Assembly: GCA_036378535.1 (NCBI GenBank)
Contig: DASUWH010000046.1
Location: 186,001-250,000 of the forward strand
Length of the DNA stretch: 64,000 nt
From: Gp1-AA122 sp036378535
Lineage (GTDB): Bacteria; Acidobacteriota; Terriglobia; Terriglobales; Acidobacteriaceae
Direction: 5' to 3'
The notes beneath the pieces were generated by a model. The model saw only the letters and a program-made list of their open reading frames with translations, was not told where the DNA came from and searched no databases. This document shows, piece after piece, positions 42,190-51,600 of the stretch; the first letter of the stretch is position 1; each line of letters starts with the position of its first letter. A program made the translations under genes and the position numbers.

Positions 42190-45159
42190 ATGAGCACCAG
42201 GGCACCCTACACTCCGGCGTTCGACGCAGAGAAGCTCTTTGAGGGCTTCGAAAACCTCATGCCCTTCCGGGTGCAGGATATCCTGCTCGTCTCCAGCCTC
42301 TATGACTCATTCATCCTGCGAGAAGACGGGCGGCTGAATGAACTTTTGATCGGCGAATCAATCGAGTTGAACCTGCAGGAAATCCCCGGACTGACCCATG
42401 TTTCCAGCGGCGCTGAGGCGCTGAAACGCTGGGAGCCGCGCTACAACCTGATCGTCACCAATCTCGACGTGGGCGACATGAATGCGGCTGAACTGGCCCG
42501 GCGCGTCAAAGAATCCGGGCTCGGTGTTCCGGTCGTGGTATTGGCTTATGACTATCGCGAGGTGAAGCGGTTTATCGAGCGCAATCCCGACACCGACATC
42601 GAGCGCATCTTTCTTTGGCAGGGAAACATTCGCATCCTGATCTCGATCGTCAAGTACATCGAAGACAAGCGGAACGTAGCGCACGACACGGCCGAGATCG
42701 GGGTACCCGTCATACTTGTGGTGGAGGATAACATCCGGTACTACTCCTCCTTCCTGCCGGTGATCTACACCGAACTGCTCACGCAATCGCGAAGGCTGAT
42801 TCGTGAAGGCATTAACATAGCGCACAAATTGATGCGCATGCGGGCGCGGCCCAAGATTCTGCTTGCGTCCACCTACGAGGAGGCGGCGGAGTTCGCCCGT
42901 GAATATCAGGATTATCTGTTGGGAGTGGTGTCGGATGTCGAGTTCCCGCGCTGCCGCGAGTTAAGCCCGGAAGTGGGCTTTGACCTTGCGCGCATGATTC
43001 GCGGACTGGTGCCCGACGCACCTATCGTTCTACAGTCCAGCCGAACCGAGTTCCGGCCACGTGCTCATGGCCAGGGATTCTCGTTCCTGCGTAAAGGGTC
43101 TCCGACTCTGTTGCGCGATTTGCGGCGTTTCTTGAGTGACCAGTTTGCATTCGGAGATTTTGTATTCCGTCAGCCGGATCGAAGCGAGGTAGGACGAGCT
43201 ACGGATCTCAACGAGCTTGAGGAGCAGCTGTGCACTGTTCCTGCCGAGAGCATCGCTTATCATGCTGAGAGCAATCATTTTTCCCGGTGGCTGCGTGCGC
43301 GCACCGAGTTTGCCCTGGCACAGCGCCTGCGTCCCCGCAAGGTTTCGGATTTTCCTACCCTTGAGCACTTGCGGCGAGATCTGGTCGCTTCCATCGCCGA
43401 GTACCGAGCCGAGCAGAGTGAAGGTCTGATCGGAGATTTCGATCCGGCCACATTCAAAGCGACCGAGGCTTTTTTTCTCCGCATTGGTGGTGGATCTTTG
43501 GGAGGAAAGGCTCGCGGTTTGGCATTTGTTCGTCACCTGCTCCACAAGCATCGAATGCGGCGTCGCTTTGCCGAAATACGAATTGCGGTGCCGCCCACGC
43601 TGGTGCTGGCCACCGACATCTTCGACCGTTTCCTGGCCGAGAATAACCTGCTCGACTTTGCCATTCATTCCACCGATGATACTGAGATCGATGCGCGATT
43701 CCTGGCGTCGCATTTACCTGGCGCCGTTCGCGAGAGCCTGCTGGCTTTCTTGGCGGAGGTGAACTATCCGCTTGCGGTACGCTCGTCCAGTTTATTGGAA
43801 GATTCTCAATACCAGCCTTTCACCGGCGTCTATGACACCTTCATGCTGGCCAACCGGAGCCCTGATCTGGTTCTACGGTTGGAACAGTTAATGGAGGCGA
43901 TCAAGCGGGTTTACGCCTCCACCTTTCACCAGCATGCGAAAGCGTATGTGCGTGCCACGCCCTACCGTTTGGAAGAAGAAAAAATGGCGGTCATCGTGCA
44001 GCAGGTGGTAGGCGCTGCTCACGGAGAACGTTTCTATCCCGATTTTTCTGGTGTAGTTCGTTCCCACAATTTTTATCCGGTAGCGCCTATGCGCTATGAA
44101 GATGGGATCGCCGCGGTTGCGCTGGGGATGGGCCGGGAGGTCGTGGATGGCGGCAAATGCCTGACCTTCTGTCCTCGCTATCCCCGCAATCTGGTGCAAT
44201 TCTCCTCGGTGGAAGACATACTGGCCAACAGCCAGTCCGAATTCTGGGCGCTGGACCTGGATCACTACACCAGCGACGATCCCGTCGCCCGGCTGCGCGA
44301 GAAAACTTTCGGCCTGGATTGCGCGGAAGACGATGGCACGCTGCATCTGCTCGGCTCCACATATTCGGCCGACAACCACGCCGTCTATGACGGTTTGAGC
44401 CGGCAGGGCACGCGCATCGTGAGCTTTGCGCCAATGCTCAAGCATGGTGTGTTCCCTCTGCCGGAAATCCTCCTGCAATTGATGAGCATTGGCGAGGAGG
44501 CTTTTGGCAGGCCGGTGGAGATCGAGTTTGCGGTTCGCCTGGCACAGGCGATCGGGGAGGCGGCGGAATTCGGATTTTTGCAGATTCGCCCACTGGTGTT
44601 GTCGCGAGAGGGCCAAGAACTCCGCATGGAGGAGGTCGACCGGGGGCGCTTGCTTTGCCAAAGCTCGAAGGTTCTGGGAAATGGACGGATTGACGATTTG
44701 CGCGACGCGGTCGTTGTCGATTTCCACCGCTTCGAGCGTTCGCGCAGCCACGAAGTCGGACGCGGAGTCGCTCATTTCAATGCCAAGCTGACCGAAGAAG
44801 GACGTCCCTACCTCCTCATTGGGGTGGGGCGCTGGGGCTCGATGGATCCTTGGCTCGGTATTCCGGTTGAATGGGACGAAATCTCCGGGGCCCGGCTCAT
44901 CGTGGAAGCTGGTTTTCGAGACTTCCGCGTGACCCCTTCGCAAGGAAGCCACTTCTTCCAGAACCTGACCGCCTTCCAGGTCGGTTATTTCACTGTGAAT
45001 CCTGATGCCGGGGAGGGATTTGTGGACTGGGAATGGCTGAGCGCTCAGCCTGCCATCGAAGAGCAGGGCTGTGTGCGTCACCTCAGGTTCACAGCCCCGC
45101 TGGTTTCAGTTATGAACGGCAGGACTAGCAGAGGATTAATTTTCAAGCCTATCTCGTAG
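42190..45159 (+). CDS. Receiver-receiver-PEP/pyruvate-binding (PPDK_N) fusion protein
   Basis: 989 aa. The first receiver-like domain (~28-160) lacks the acidic pair (VSSLYD) and the phospho-Asp (VTNLD). The second (~172-310) keeps Glu179/Asp180, Asp249 in VVSDVEF, Ser283 and Lys302, so it may be phosphorylated. After a linker, an ATP-grasp domain of PEP-synthase type runs ~430-800 (GGGSLGGKARGLAF at 433-446, PLAVRSSSLLEDS near 527-539, IVQQVVG, EIEFAV). No phosphohistidine 'GGxTSHAA' domain or PEP-binding barrel follows; instead a ~175-residue C-terminal domain with GVGRWGSMDPWLGIPV. The reaction is unknown; control of an ATP-grasp enzyme by phosphorylation is inferred. Confidence 0.75.
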   Translation: MSTRAPYTPAFDAEKLFEGFENLMPFRVQDILLVSSLYDSFILREDGRLNELLIGESIELNLQEIPGLTHVSSGAEALKRWEPRYNLIVTNLDVGDMNAAELARRVKESGLGVPVVVLAYDYREVKRFIERNPDTDIERIFLWQGNIRILISIVKYIEDKRNVAHDTAEIGVPVILVVEDNIRYYSSFLPVIYTELLTQSRRLIREGINIAHKLMRMRARPKILLASTYEEAAEFAREYQDYLLGVVSDVEFPRCRELSPEVGFDLARMIRGLVPDAPIVLQSSRTEFRPRAHGQGFSFLRKGSPTLLRDLRRFLSDQFAFGDFVFRQPDRSEVGRATDLNELEEQLCTVPAESIAYHAESNHFSRWLRARTEFALAQRLRPRKVSDFPTLEHLRRDLVASIAEYRAEQSEGLIGDFDPATFKATEAFFLRIGGGSLGGKARGLAFVRHLLHKHRMRRRFAEIRIAVPPTLVLATDIFDRFLAENNLLDFAIHSTDDTEIDARFLASHLPGAVRESLLAFLAEVNYPLAVRSSSLLEDSQYQPFTGVYDTFMLANRSPDLVLRLEQLMEAIKRVYASTFHQHAKAYVRATPYRLEEEKMAVIVQQVVGAAHGERFYPDFSGVVRSHNFYPVAPMRYEDGIAAVALGMGREVVDGGKCLTFCPRYPRNLVQFSSVEDILANSQSEFWALDLDHYTSDDPVARLREKTFGLDCAEDDGTLHLLGSTYSADNHAVYDGLSRQGTRIVSFAPMLKHGVFPLPEILLQLMSIGEEAFGRPVEIEFAVRLAQAIGEAAEFGFLQIRPLVLSREGQELRMEEVDRGRLLCQSSKVLGNGRIDDLRDAVVVDFHRFERSRSHEVGRGVAHFNAKLTEEGRPYLLIGVGRWGSMDPWLGIPVEWDEISGARLIVEAGFRDFRVTPSQGSHFFQNLTAFQVGYFTVNPDAGEGFVDWEWLSAQPAIEEQGCVRHLRFTAPLVSVMNGRTSRGLIFKPIS

Positions 45160-45294
45160 CCGCATCCGGTGACATCGTGGTCACAATGTCAAAGTTACCA
45201 TCGTGATCCGAGTTGCCCTGCGGCGTGATGCCCGTCACATCCGGTTCGTACGTCCTCCCGGGACAATATCCTGTAAGGCTGTTCTGGGGAATCC

Positions 45295-46188
45295 ATGTTC
45301 AAAATCGTCCACGCGCAATTTATTGCTCCAGGAATCAAGCGATTCATAATCGAGGCTCCGCGCATCGCGCGAAAACACAAGCCGGGACAATTTCTGATCG
45401 TGCGGCTTTACGAAGAGGGCGAACGGATCCCGCTCACGATCGAAAAGTCGGATCCCACCCGCGGCACCATCAACATCGTGGTGCAATCGATCGGTAAGAC
45501 CACTCACCTGCTTAATTCACTCGAAACTGGTGACAGCATCCTCGACGTAGTTGGGCCACTGGGCAAGCCCTCGGAGATAGCAAATTTCGGGACCGTGGTG
45601 ATTATCGGCGGCGGGGTCGGAACAGCCATGGCCTATCCGACTGCGGCCGCGCTGAAGGCCGCCGGCAATCGTGTGCTCACCATCATCGGGGGGAGATCGA
45701 AAGACCTGGTAATCCTGGAACGGGAGATGCGCGAAGTCAGCGAAGCGGTGATGGTCACAACCGATGATGGCAGCTATGCCGATAAAGGCCTGGTCACAGA
45801 TAAGTTGCGGCAGTTAATCGAGAACGGCACCCACATTGACCTGGTGCTCGCCGTGGGACCAATTCCCATGATGCGCGCCGTGGCGAGCATGGCAGCTAAA
45901 GAGAACATCCGCACTATTGTAAGTCTCAACCCGATCATGATCGATGGGACCGGCATGTGTGGCGGCTGTCGCGTGCTGATCGACGGTAAAAGTGAATTCG
46001 CGTGCGTGGACGGGCCGGAATTCGATGCTGCCCGCGTGGATTTCGCCGTTCTGGTACAGCGGAATGCGATGTACCGCACGGCTGAAAGAAGATCGCTGGA
46101 AGAATTCCGGGCCGATCGCGAGAAGCTGCTTGAACTGGTGCGCAGCGAGCAGAAACATGCTTACGCCGCGGAAGGGGCTGTACGATGA
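45295..46188 (+). CDS. nfnA: NfnA-type ferredoxin-NADP reductase subunit alpha
   Basis: 297 aa. FAD domain ~1-95 (PGQFLIVRLYEEGERIPLTI), NAD domain ~98-205 (VVIIGGGVGTAMAYPTAAAL) and a C-terminal [2Fe-2S] loop DGTGMCGGCRV...FACVDGPEFD with Cys222, Cys225, Cys237 and Asp217 nearby. Nfn small subunits are known to use three Cys and one Asp. With the next gene (4-bp ATGA overlap) it forms the flavin-bifurcating NADH-dependent reduced-ferredoxin:NADP+ oxidoreductase, or a sulfide-dehydrogenase-like version. It is cytoplasmic. Confidence 0.85.
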   Translation: MFKIVHAQFIAPGIKRFIIEAPRIARKHKPGQFLIVRLYEEGERIPLTIEKSDPTRGTINIVVQSIGKTTHLLNSLETGDSILDVVGPLGKPSEIANFGTVVIIGGGVGTAMAYPTAAALKAAGNRVLTIIGGRSKDLVILEREMREVSEAVMVTTDDGSYADKGLVTDKLRQLIENGTHIDLVLAVGPIPMMRAVASMAAKENIRTIVSLNPIMIDGTGMCGGCRVLIDGKSEFACVDGPEFDAARVDFAVLVQRNAMYRTAERRSLEEFRADREKLLELVRSEQKHAYAAEGAVR

Positions 46189-47648
46189 GCACTCCCGCCA
46201 AGCCGCCGCTCAAGAAATCAAGCAATCCGCTGTCGAACCGTGATCGTTACAAACTGCCGCGCCAACCCATGCCCGAGCAGCCAGCCCAGCAGCGTGCCAC
46301 CAGGTTCACCGAGGTCAACCTCGGATATTCGCAGGAACTCGCCCGTCAAGAGGCCTTGCGCTGCCTGGAGTGCGCCAAGCCGACGTGCACGGACCAATGT
46401 CCCGTCGGTGTCAAAGTCAAGGATTTCGTGCAGTTGATTGTCGACGGCGACTTTCTCGGCGCGGCTGCGAAGATCCGCGAAGACAATGTCCTGCCCGCCA
46501 TTACGGGTCGTGTATGTCCGCAGGAAGACCACTGCGAAGGTGGTTGCCTGCTATGCAAGAAGGGCAACTCGCTGGGCATCGGCTATCTTGAGCGCTTCGT
46601 TGCCGACTACGAACAGCAGCACCTGGACAAGAGCAAGATTGTTAGAACAACGCCATCCGGGAAGAAGGTGGCCATCGTAGGCAGCGGCCCCTCGGGGCTA
46701 ACGGCTGCCGGTGACCTTGTTCAAAGAGGCCACGAGGTGCACGTCTTCGAAGCGCTCCACGAGGTCGGCGGCGTACTGGTTTACGGCATTCCCGAATTTC
46801 GCTTGCCCAAAAAAATCATCCGCGAGCAGGTCGATTATATGCGCGCCATGGGCGTGCATTTTGAGACTGACGTGGTTGTCGGGCGAACGGTCACGATCGA
46901 CGAACTGCTCGAGGAAGAAGGGTACGACGCCGTATTTATCGGAACAGGAGCGGGAGCGCCGCAGTTCATGGGCATTCCCGGCGAGCACCTGAACGGTGTC
47001 TACTCGGCCAATGAATTTCTTACCCGCATCAACCTGATGCATGCTTATGAATTTCCCAAATACGATCAGCCCATCGTCGATTTTCGCGGTAAGCCGGTGG
47101 CGGTGATTGGTGGCGGAAACACGGCTCTGGATGGAATTCGCTCTGCCCTGCGACTGGGGGCAGGCAAAGCCTACGTTATTTATCGCCGCAGCGAGGCTGA
47201 GATGCCGGCCCGCAAGGAAGAAGTAAAGCATGCCCGAGAAGAGGGCATTGATTTTCAAATGCTGACCGCCCCGGTGGAGTTTCTTGCGGACGGAAACGGA
47301 TGGTTACATGCAGCGCGCTGCGTACGCATGGAGTTGGGCGAGGCCGACGCGTCCGGCCGACGCCGCCCCGTTCCCATTGCCGGATCGGAATTCGAGCTGC
47401 CGCTTTGTGTTGCCATCATTGCGATCGGAACCAGCGCCAACCCTATCATCCAGAGCACCACTCCAGGGTTGAACACCAACAAGCGCGGCTACATCCAGGC
47501 GGAAGACACTACCCAACGTACATCGCGAAAAGGCGTCTTTGCGGGTGGCGATATTGTGACCGGCAGTGCCACCGTCATTCTCGCCATGGGAGCGGGACGC
47601 CGGGCGGCCAAGTCCATTCACGAGTACCTGACCACCGGCCTTTGGTGA
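46185..47648 (+). CDS. nfnB: NfnB-type subunit (homologous to glutamate synthase small chain)
   Basis: 487 aa. N-terminal Fe-S region with CLECAKPTCTDQCPVGV and RVCPQEDHCEGGCLLCKKG, then an FAD domain (VAIVGSGPSGLTAAGDL) and an NADPH domain (VAVIGGGNTALDGIRSALRLG), ending with GVFAGGDIVTGSATVILAMGAG. Such proteins are often labelled GltD, but no GltB lies nearby and the gene overlaps nfnA, so NfnB is the better call. It would reduce NADP+ with electrons from NADH and reduced ferredoxin, or run in reverse. Confidence 0.87.
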   Translation: MSTPAKPPLKKSSNPLSNRDRYKLPRQPMPEQPAQQRATRFTEVNLGYSQELARQEALRCLECAKPTCTDQCPVGVKVKDFVQLIVDGDFLGAAAKIREDNVLPAITGRVCPQEDHCEGGCLLCKKGNSLGIGYLERFVADYEQQHLDKSKIVRTTPSGKKVAIVGSGPSGLTAAGDLVQRGHEVHVFEALHEVGGVLVYGIPEFRLPKKIIREQVDYMRAMGVHFETDVVVGRTVTIDELLEEEGYDAVFIGTGAGAPQFMGIPGEHLNGVYSANEFLTRINLMHAYEFPKYDQPIVDFRGKPVAVIGGGNTALDGIRSALRLGAGKAYVIYRRSEAEMPARKEEVKHAREEGIDFQMLTAPVEFLADGNGWLHAARCVRMELGEADASGRRRPVPIAGSEFELPLCVAIIAIGTSANPIIQSTTPGLNTNKRGYIQAEDTTQRTSRKGVFAGGDIVTGSATVILAMGAGRRAAKSIHEYLTTGLW

Positions 47649-47768
47649 GCATGCCAGCTGATCACAACAGCATGTGCGCTGCGTCACTGCCTCGTGGTAG
47701 AGAAAGACTTCTAATCAATGATGTGCTGACGGCCGGCGGGGTGAGAACTCCGCGGGGAGCTATGATCC

Positions 47769-48017
47769 ATGAAAAATGAAGACTTATTCCGCTGTCCACT
47801 GCTCCAGGGCTTGGACGCGATGCATCGGGCCGAACTACTGGGTTTGATCAACGATAGCAATCTCCGCGAACGGCTCGAGACCTGTCTCGCGCAGCTGAAA
47901 GCAGCGGATGTGCCTTCTACAGGGCCGGAAAAGAAGCCCGAACCCACCAGCTTCGAGAAGAAGGTACACGAATGGAATCCGAAGCAGCCGATCTGGACGC
48001 GGAGTCCTAAAGAGTAG
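47769..48017 (+). CDS. Small conserved-looking hypothetical protein
   Basis: 82 aa, hydrophilic, with LFRCPLLQGLDAMHRAELLGLI and a Pro/Lys-rich second half ending FEKKVHEWNPKQPIW. A GGGGAG ribosome-binding site lies about nine bases before the ATG. The helix in residues 8-45 resembles no domain I know. It follows nfnB by 120 bp and could be cotranscribed with it. Confidence 0.55.
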   Translation: MKNEDLFRCPLLQGLDAMHRAELLGLINDSNLRERLETCLAQLKAADVPSTGPEKKPEPTSFEKKVHEWNPKQPIWTRSPKE

Positions 48018-48099
48018 TCAGGAGCCGGTAGTCAAGGGCTGCAGAATTTGGGACATTTTCTCACTCCTGGCTCCCGGCTTCTAATGCACGAGGTGCGGA

Positions 48100-48405
48100 A
48101 TGAAAAAGCTATCTTTCGCGACGTTTGATCCTCTGGTTCGGGATACGCCGGCCTGTTGCGATATTTGCCGTTCCGGATCACCGATCTTCAGTTACGAACT
48201 CCGCACTCAGGATGAACATGGCGAGCGCAGAAACATCTATGGCTTCTGTTGCGCAAGTTGCGGTCCCAGGCTGCTGAAGAAGCTGGAACGGGAAGAATCG
48301 CGCGAATGGGCGGCCGAGGAAGCCGCACTGGAAGCGGACGACATGAACATCAGCGATTTTCACGAACGCCGTATTGCCGCCTTCGGGGTCAGTCGCCGCA
48401 ACTGA
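48100..48405 (+). CDS. Small Cys-rich (putative zinc-binding) protein
   Basis: 101 aa. CCDIC near residue 20 and CCASC near 52 suggest a four-Cys zinc site; an acidic helical tail (EREESREWAAEEAALEADD) follows. GAGGTG lies seven bases upstream of the ATG. No family recognised. It sits 82 bp after the preceding small gene. Confidence 0.55.
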   Translation: MKKLSFATFDPLVRDTPACCDICRSGSPIFSYELRTQDEHGERRNIYGFCCASCGPRLLKKLEREESREWAAEEAALEADDMNISDFHERRIAAFGVSRRN

Positions 48406-48590
48406 TCAACCATGCTTCACCACAAAAAACACAAAGACATCTGCTCTATCTTCCCTGGTGTCTGGACAATTCGCCCGTTGGCTATTCATTAACCTCTTTA
48501 CAATTCCATCCCGTCGTTTTACAGTTTCGCACCATCTCTTCACCACGGCAGCTTCATACGTTGTAACCAGTTGTCTTTCATACCGTCTTT

Positions 48591-48622
48591 AGGATAAGCA
48601 GGCAGAAGGATAAGCAGGCAGA
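48591..48622. repeat. Perfect 16-bp tandem duplication
   Basis: AGGATAAGCAGGCAGA occurs twice in direct succession (48591-48606, 48607-48622), 31 bp before the start of the TonB-dependent receptor gene. It could be part of the leader or a slippage site. Confidence 0.8.
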
Positions 48623-48653
48623 CTGACTATCTCAAATCGAAAGGCTGATCGAG

Positions 48654-51600
48654 ATGTCTACTAAATTTTACGCGGTTGTGGTTTGCGCATTGGCGCTCAC
48701 AGGCATGCTATTCGCACAAGGTGGAGCAACCGGTGCGATTACTGGCACGGTCCAAGATGCTTCGGGCGGCGCGATCGCCGGAGCGAAGGTGAACGTAATC
48801 AGCGAGGCTACCGGCCAATCCCTTCGCCAACTTACGACGGATTCGTCGGGTGCTTTCACGGCCACGCTCCTGCCAGTGCAGACCTATGCCGTCGAGGTCA
48901 GCGCCCCGGGTTTCGCGATCACGAAATATTCGGGGGTGGCGGTGCGCATCACCGAGACCACGCGCATGACTTCCGTCTTGCAGGTAGCCAAGGTGAAGGA
49001 AGTGGTCGAAGTGCAATCGCAAGTCGCAGAGGTCAACACCACCGATGCGACGACCGGGCAGTCTATCGGTAACACGACGATTACGACGTTGCCCCTGGCC
49101 ACCAGGAACTTCCAGCAATTGCTCACCCTGTCCTCCGGAGCGTCGTCGGATCTGAATAACGCTTCCTATCTTGGTCGAGGACAAGTCTATATCCATGTGA
49201 ATGGGGGACGCGAAGACAATAACAATTACCTCATCGACGGCATCTCGGCCGCCGATTATGCCTTCGGCGAGTTAACTTATACCCCTCTACCGAATCCGGA
49301 TTCGATCCAGGAATTCAAGGTCTCAACCAGCCTCTACGACGCAAGCCAAGGACGGAACGGCGGCGGGAACATCAATGCGACGCTCAGAAGCGGGACAGCA
49401 AATTTCCATGGCGATTTGTGGGAATATTTCCGCAACACAGCTCTGGATGCGCACGACTATTTCCTGGGTAAAGTGGTTGTCAAGCAGAACATTTTCGGTG
49501 GTGATTTCGGGGGCCCGGTTGGTCCCAAGGCCAAGCTAGGCTATTTCTATGTCAATTACCAGGGAACACGCCAACGAAGCGGGGCCTCGCCGGGAACCTT
49601 TATCAACACAAGTTTTCCCTATGTTCCGCTGGCTGCCCGGCAGTCTACGAGCGCGTTGGCCGCGGATTGCGGCGTTCCCGCCGTTGATCCTGTTGCCTTT
49701 AACCTGATGAATGTAAGAAGCAATCAGTTCGGTCCCGCGGCGGGAGGGTACTTATTCCCGTTGCCTGCCAATGTCGCCAGCACCACTCCTTGCGGCACGA
49801 TGGTTCCGTTTGTGGTCACGAATCCTGGCAAGTTCACCGACGATCAATTCACGGCCAACTGGGACCGCGAGTTCCGAGCCGGCAAGGATCACCTGTCAGA
49901 GCGTTTCTTCTGGTCTGATTCCGATACTTTTCAGCCCTTCGGAGCGGATTCTTTCGGAATTCAGACAGGTGGCCAGCCCGGCGTCAACAATCTGAATTTT
50001 CCTTTGGACATTCCCCTGCACAGCCGATTCGGCAGCATCACCGAGACGCATCTGTTCAGCAACACGCTGGTGAATGAATTCCGTTTCGGCGTCAACGTGA
50101 TCTCGGACAGGCTCAACAACCAACCGCCGGTAACCGGAGCGCAGATCGGTATCAATTTGCCGACTGCGACCGGAGTTAACGGCCAAGCGGGCGACCCCAA
50201 CATGTATCGCCTGCAGTTTGGAACCTGGGCATTCGGCGCTTATCCTACCCAGCCGCAATCGGCACTCTCGAACAGCTACGTTTGGTTGGATACTTTGAGT
50301 TGGAATCACGGTCCGCATCAACTCCGGTTGGGCGGGGAAATCGATAGGGTGGCGATGCGCCGCAGTTTGCCGATTGCCGACAATGGCCTGGTGTTCTTCG
50401 TCGGTGGAATCGATCCTGTATTTTCTCCCACGGACTTCCAGGGTTTCCTGAGCGGCTTCCCGTTGCTGGGCGAAGGTGGTGGTGGCCGTGGCGACCACGA
50501 TTATCGGATTCCCAGCTATGCCTGGTTTGTGCAGGACGATTATCGGGTGCGCAAGGATCTCACGCTGAATATCGGGTTCCGCAATGAATTCGTAGGCGCG
50601 CCGTATGACACCTTGTGCCACACCGGCAATACGAATCCTCCCCTCGTGAACACCACCGGGCAGCCTTATGTCTATCCCAAGTGCGTCAACAATTACCATC
50701 TTGCGGGTCTGACTGGAACGTTGAATCAAGCTGGACTGAACAACGAGTACGCGACGGTTTGGGAACCGCGGATTGGTTTTGCCTACGATGTCGGCGGCCA
50801 CCACACAACGTCCATCCGAGCCGGCTACGGTATCTACAGCGTGCGCGAGGATCTGGGAGCGGCTGACAACCTCGCCATCACTCCACCGACCTATCCGTTT
50901 CTGGTCGGCTTCTTCCCCGGACCCGATAGTCTGGCCAACCTGTTCGCGCACAGTTCAGCATTCCCGAACGGAATTCCGGCACTCGGCGCCCAGCCAACCC
51001 AACCCTACGTGGCGGTGCCCTCTTTTTTCACCGGCTTCACCCCTTGCTCACTCCCCACCGTACAAGAATGCAGCCCGTCTTTTTCCGGGACGGTGAATAG
51101 TCTGATCCAACTCGCTGTCCCGCTGCACTGGGTGGTGGGAACAACTCAGCAGTGGAATTTTACGATTCAGAGGGAACTCGGGCGGGAATGGTTTGCCGAA
51201 CTTGGATATGTGGGTACCAAAGGCTCGCGTCTGCGCTCAACTTACGATCCTAATCAAGCCACCCTTGCGACACCGCAGCATCCGGTTACGATTCCATATA
51301 ACTGCCTGGGAGGACCCGGCTCCTGCGCGATTACAGGTTCAACGGTTGAGAACGTTTCCGCGCGTGCGCCCTTCTTGGGCATGGCTCCGCCGGATTTTGA
51401 GGCTTTCGCTCCCAACTCCGATTCGCATTACAACGCCCTGCAAGGTACGCTGGGTCACCGCTTCGGGAGCGGACTATATTTTCAGGGCGCCTACACCTAT
51501 TCCAAGTCGATCGATGATGTTTCGACGGCTTCTGTAGCCTTTGTAACCCGGGTCAATGATCAGAATGACCCCCGCGCATCCCGCGGCCTCTCAGACTTCG

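Noticed and set aside
43888..45081. 397-codon minus-strand frame inside the receiver/ATP-grasp gene
   Set aside because: Antisense shadow of a well-supported gene, composition unlike a protein.
46185..47648. Glutamate synthase small chain (GltD)
   Set aside because: No gltB large chain is adjacent and the gene overlaps an NfnA-type subunit with the characteristic 2Fe-2S loop, so NfnB is preferred.
49896..50951. 351-codon minus-strand frame inside the TonB receptor
   Set aside because: Lies wholly within the barrel-coding region; no ribosome-binding site or family signature.
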